Assembly (NCBI GenBank): GCA_002469545.1
Contig: DKMK01000105.1
Location: 1 to 35,455, forward strand
DNA: 35,455 nt
Origin: Rhodobacterales bacterium UBA7416
GTDB taxonomy: Bacteria; Pseudomonadota; Alphaproteobacteria; Rhodobacterales; Rhodobacteraceae
Direction: 5' to 3'
The position numbers and the translations under genes are program-made. Every line of letters begins with the position of its first letter. Position 1 is the first letter of the stretch. Below are positions 34,046-35,455 of this stretch, one piece after another. Under the pieces are notes generated by a model. It was not told the origin of the DNA, did no database searches, and saw nothing but the letters and a program-made list of their open reading frames with translations.

Positions 34046-34438
34046 CTAGCCACCACAGCCAACCACTGCGGTTGCGGATATCTCGACCTTTACATTTGGT
34101 ACCGGGAACTGCACCACGATGGCCGCGTTGGCCGGTAGGATGTCGCCGAAGATTTCGCCCAAAACCGGGCCGATTGTGGTAAAGACTTCGGCCGAAGTGA
34201 CGTAGGTTGTGATTTGCACCACGTCTTGCAAGGTTGCTCCGGCCTCTTTTAAGGCGGGCTCGATGTTACGTATAATCTGGTGCAGTTGAGCGACCGGATC
34301 ATCATCGCACGAACCGGTCTCATAGTTAAAGCCAACTGTGCCCGAAATGTAGACGGTTTCGCCAACTTTAACGGCACGGCTGTAGCCAAAGTCTTTTTCA
34401 AAGCTTGACCCAGAGGAAATGTTAATGCGTTTTGTCAT
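34046..34438 (-). CDS. RidA (YjgF/UK114) family protein without the canonical catalytic arginine
   Basis: A 130-residue Rid-fold protein: YSRAVKVGETVYISGTVGF, then LHQIIRNIEPALKEAGATLQDVVQITTYVTS, are family landmarks. In true RidA an Arg (Arg105) in an R-x-x-V stretch binds the imine/enamine carboxylate; here the matching segment reads PANAAIVVQFPVPNVKVEI with Asn at that place. It thus belongs to a Rid subgroup not expected to have RidA deaminase activity. It ends with VVGCGG. It sits in an SDR-DUF3830-Rid unit; such Rid proteins often accompany catabolic operons. Confidence 0.9.
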   Translation of the reverse strand: MTKRINISSGSSFEKDFGYSRAVKVGETVYISGTVGFNYETGSCDDDPVAQLHQIIRNIEPALKEAGATLQDVVQITTYVTSAEVFTTIGPVLGEIFGDILPANAAIVVQFPVPNVKVEISATAVVGCGG

Positions 34439-34455
34439 TGTATCGTTGTCCTTTT

Positions 34456-35340
34456 TCAGTTCTCTTTGTTAAGTGTTTTCTTGGTCAACTCATTTGCTGG
34501 AAACCAAGGGATGTGTGTATCGATCCAGTTCGACATCCGGCTGCAATATAGGATCACTTCGGCGAATAAATCCTGCAGCGGAACCTCGCCCGCTTCAACA
34601 CAGGCGATGGCATCGTGCAGAAAGATTTCACTATCATTTAGGTGGCAGTAATGACCGATCCGGGAGATCCCCAGTTCCAGTGCATTTATCGCAGCAGCTC
34701 GGCGGGCTTGGTCGCTGAAACGGTCGGGCTTTATCCAGAGCTGCCATAGACTTTCCTGAACGCAGCGGTAATAACCGTCCGCCGTGGCCATCGGGCCAAA
34801 GGGAATGTTGTGGCCCTTGTTGGCAAGTAGCCGGGCAATTTCATCCGGTTCTGCCTGCCACACCGCGCGCCGCGTGTACTGAATCCGGGCCCAAGCGTTA
34901 TCTCCTTTTGGCAGCGGTGCTGGAATTGCCGGTGTCGTATTTTTCAGGCGCAGGTTGGCGGTGAATACTTTCGATCCCGCCTCTTTTCGCTGGCGCCTGG
35001 CGTATTTTTTAAGCCAATTAATTGGGCCCTGAAGTTGGCCCAGATAGGTTACCGCTGCGGTTTCAGCCTGCAGGGAATCATAGACGATTTCAAGGTACTG
35101 CCGGTCAGGATAGTATAGGAATGAACCCGGCGGTAATTTGTGAATATCCGTTGCACTCTCCAATGCAGCGAGGATCGGGCTTGGCCAATAGATGTGGCAA
35201 CCTGCTATTTTGGCACAGTGAATTGTAATCTCAGCAGGCAACCATGCTTTCAACTGACGCAGAGTTTCAGAGCCCGGCGCATCTATCAGGGCGATTTCGT
35301 GGTCCCGCCCCTCGCAGGAAAAGATCAATGTTCCGCTCAT
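34456..35340 (-). CDS. DUF3830 (cyclophilin-like) protein with a C-terminal extension
   Basis: 294 residues from MSGTLIFSCEG; AGAGG lies five bases before this ATG, which overlaps the SDR stop as ATGA. Residues ~1-125 match the DUF3830/cyclophilin-like pattern: ETLRQLKAWLPAEITIHCAKIAG, then IYWPSPI, a PGSFLYYPDRQYLEIVYDS stretch, YLGQLQGPINWL. Residues ~135-294 form a second helical region with many W, Y, H and acidic residues (YYRCVQESLWQLWIKP, IGHYCHLNDSEIFLHDAIACVE) that I do not recognise. DUF3830 genes commonly lie in amidohydrolase and amino-acid catabolic clusters; the activity is unknown. It is separated from the Rid gene by 17 bp. Confidence 0.75.
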   Translation of the reverse strand: MSGTLIFSCEGRDHEIALIDAPGSETLRQLKAWLPAEITIHCAKIAGCHIYWPSPILAALESATDIHKLPPGSFLYYPDRQYLEIVYDSLQAETAAVTYLGQLQGPINWLKKYARRQRKEAGSKVFTANLRLKNTTPAIPAPLPKGDNAWARIQYTRRAVWQAEPDEIARLLANKGHNIPFGPMATADGYYRCVQESLWQLWIKPDRFSDQARRAAAINALELGISRIGHYCHLNDSEIFLHDAIACVEAGEVPLQDLFAEVILYCSRMSNWIDTHIPWFPANELTKKTLNKEN

Positions 35341-35455
35341 TTCGACCTCTTCAGTACAAAGCCATTCGCGGTCCAACCACCGTCGACCGGCAGGATCACA
35401 CCGTGAATCATACTTGCGTTGGTGGAACTCAGGTGTCTAACGTCAGCACCTTTGG
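35337..35455 (-). CDS. SDR-family oxidoreductase, 3' end only
   Basis: An open frame entering from the right edge gives ~39 residues: KGADVRHLSSTNASMIHGVI, then LPVDGGWTANGFVLKRSK and TGA. The LPVDGGWT segment is the characteristic C-terminus of classical SDRs (cofactor/substrate loop end). Its TGA overlaps the DUF3830 ATG, so it heads the same operon. Substrate and catalytic motifs lie outside the window. Confidence 0.8.
   Translation of the reverse strand, partial: KGADVRHLSSTNASMIHGVILPVDGGWTANGFVLKRSK

Noticed and set aside
1..35455. CRISPR arrays, tRNA/rRNA genes, insertion sequences, prophage or toxin-antitoxin genes
   Set aside because: I looked for repeated spacers, cloverleaf stems with CCA-adjacent ends, transposase motifs and phage genes on both strands and saw none that could be supported.

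Overview
The window looks like a chromosomal piece of a marine, low-to-moderate GC alphaproteobacterium of the order Rhodobacterales (roseobacter group). I infer this from gene order and protein style: SDR / small two-helix protein / PduO-type adenosyltransferase / etfB / etfA; rpmH-rnpA-yidD with ttcA-yidC-MOSC-engB-argB; and a lppC-like lipoprotein gene / glnD / murJ. No rRNA, tRNA, CRISPR array, integrase or insertion sequence was seen. Genes are tightly packed, with many 1-bp (TAATG) and 4-bp (ATGA) stop/start overlaps.

Layout. 1-5000 (minus): electron transfer flavoprotein, cobalamin adenosyltransferase, a small membrane protein, an SDR and a secreted single-CxxCH protein. 5000-12030 (minus): SixA-like phosphatase, ferredoxin-like protein and membrane di-iron hydroxylase, then the housekeeping run argB-engB-MOSC-yidC-ttcA. 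12200-15700: an accessory block (EamA transporter, leucine-rich-repeat membrane protein, creatinase with an unusual structured leader) that sits between ttcA and the yidD-rnpA-rpmH end of that run. 17170-20733 (plus): TVP38 membrane protein, MerA/Lpd-like flavoprotein and an orphan histidine kinase. 20750-23200: trpS, a rhomboid-fold protein lacking catalytic residues, and two paralogous 68-residue secreted/membrane proteins with nearly identical tails. 23575-25276 (plus): initiating sugar-phosphate transferase and galE. 25273-30798 (minus): murJ, glnD and an LppC-family lipoprotein. 30912-33838 (plus): rsmI, yraN, gshB and an alpha/beta hydrolase.

The hydrolase stops short at about 33838 and is followed by a minus-strand segment of different character: SDR 3' end, DUF3830-like protein, RidA-family protein, and a small ORF whose own 3' end is lost in the hydrolase. 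This is a breakpoint: a real rearrangement, an island edge or an assembly join. The window starts and ends inside genes, so it may be a whole contig.

The observations most worth a second look are the creatinase leader (three tandem stem-loops plus a mutually exclusive Shine-Dalgarno-sequestering stem), the double truncation near 33.84 kb, the paired small proteins next to a pseudo-rhomboid, and the DUF3830/RidA-like catabolic segment. I did not find clear evidence of a defence system or another large new multi-gene machine.
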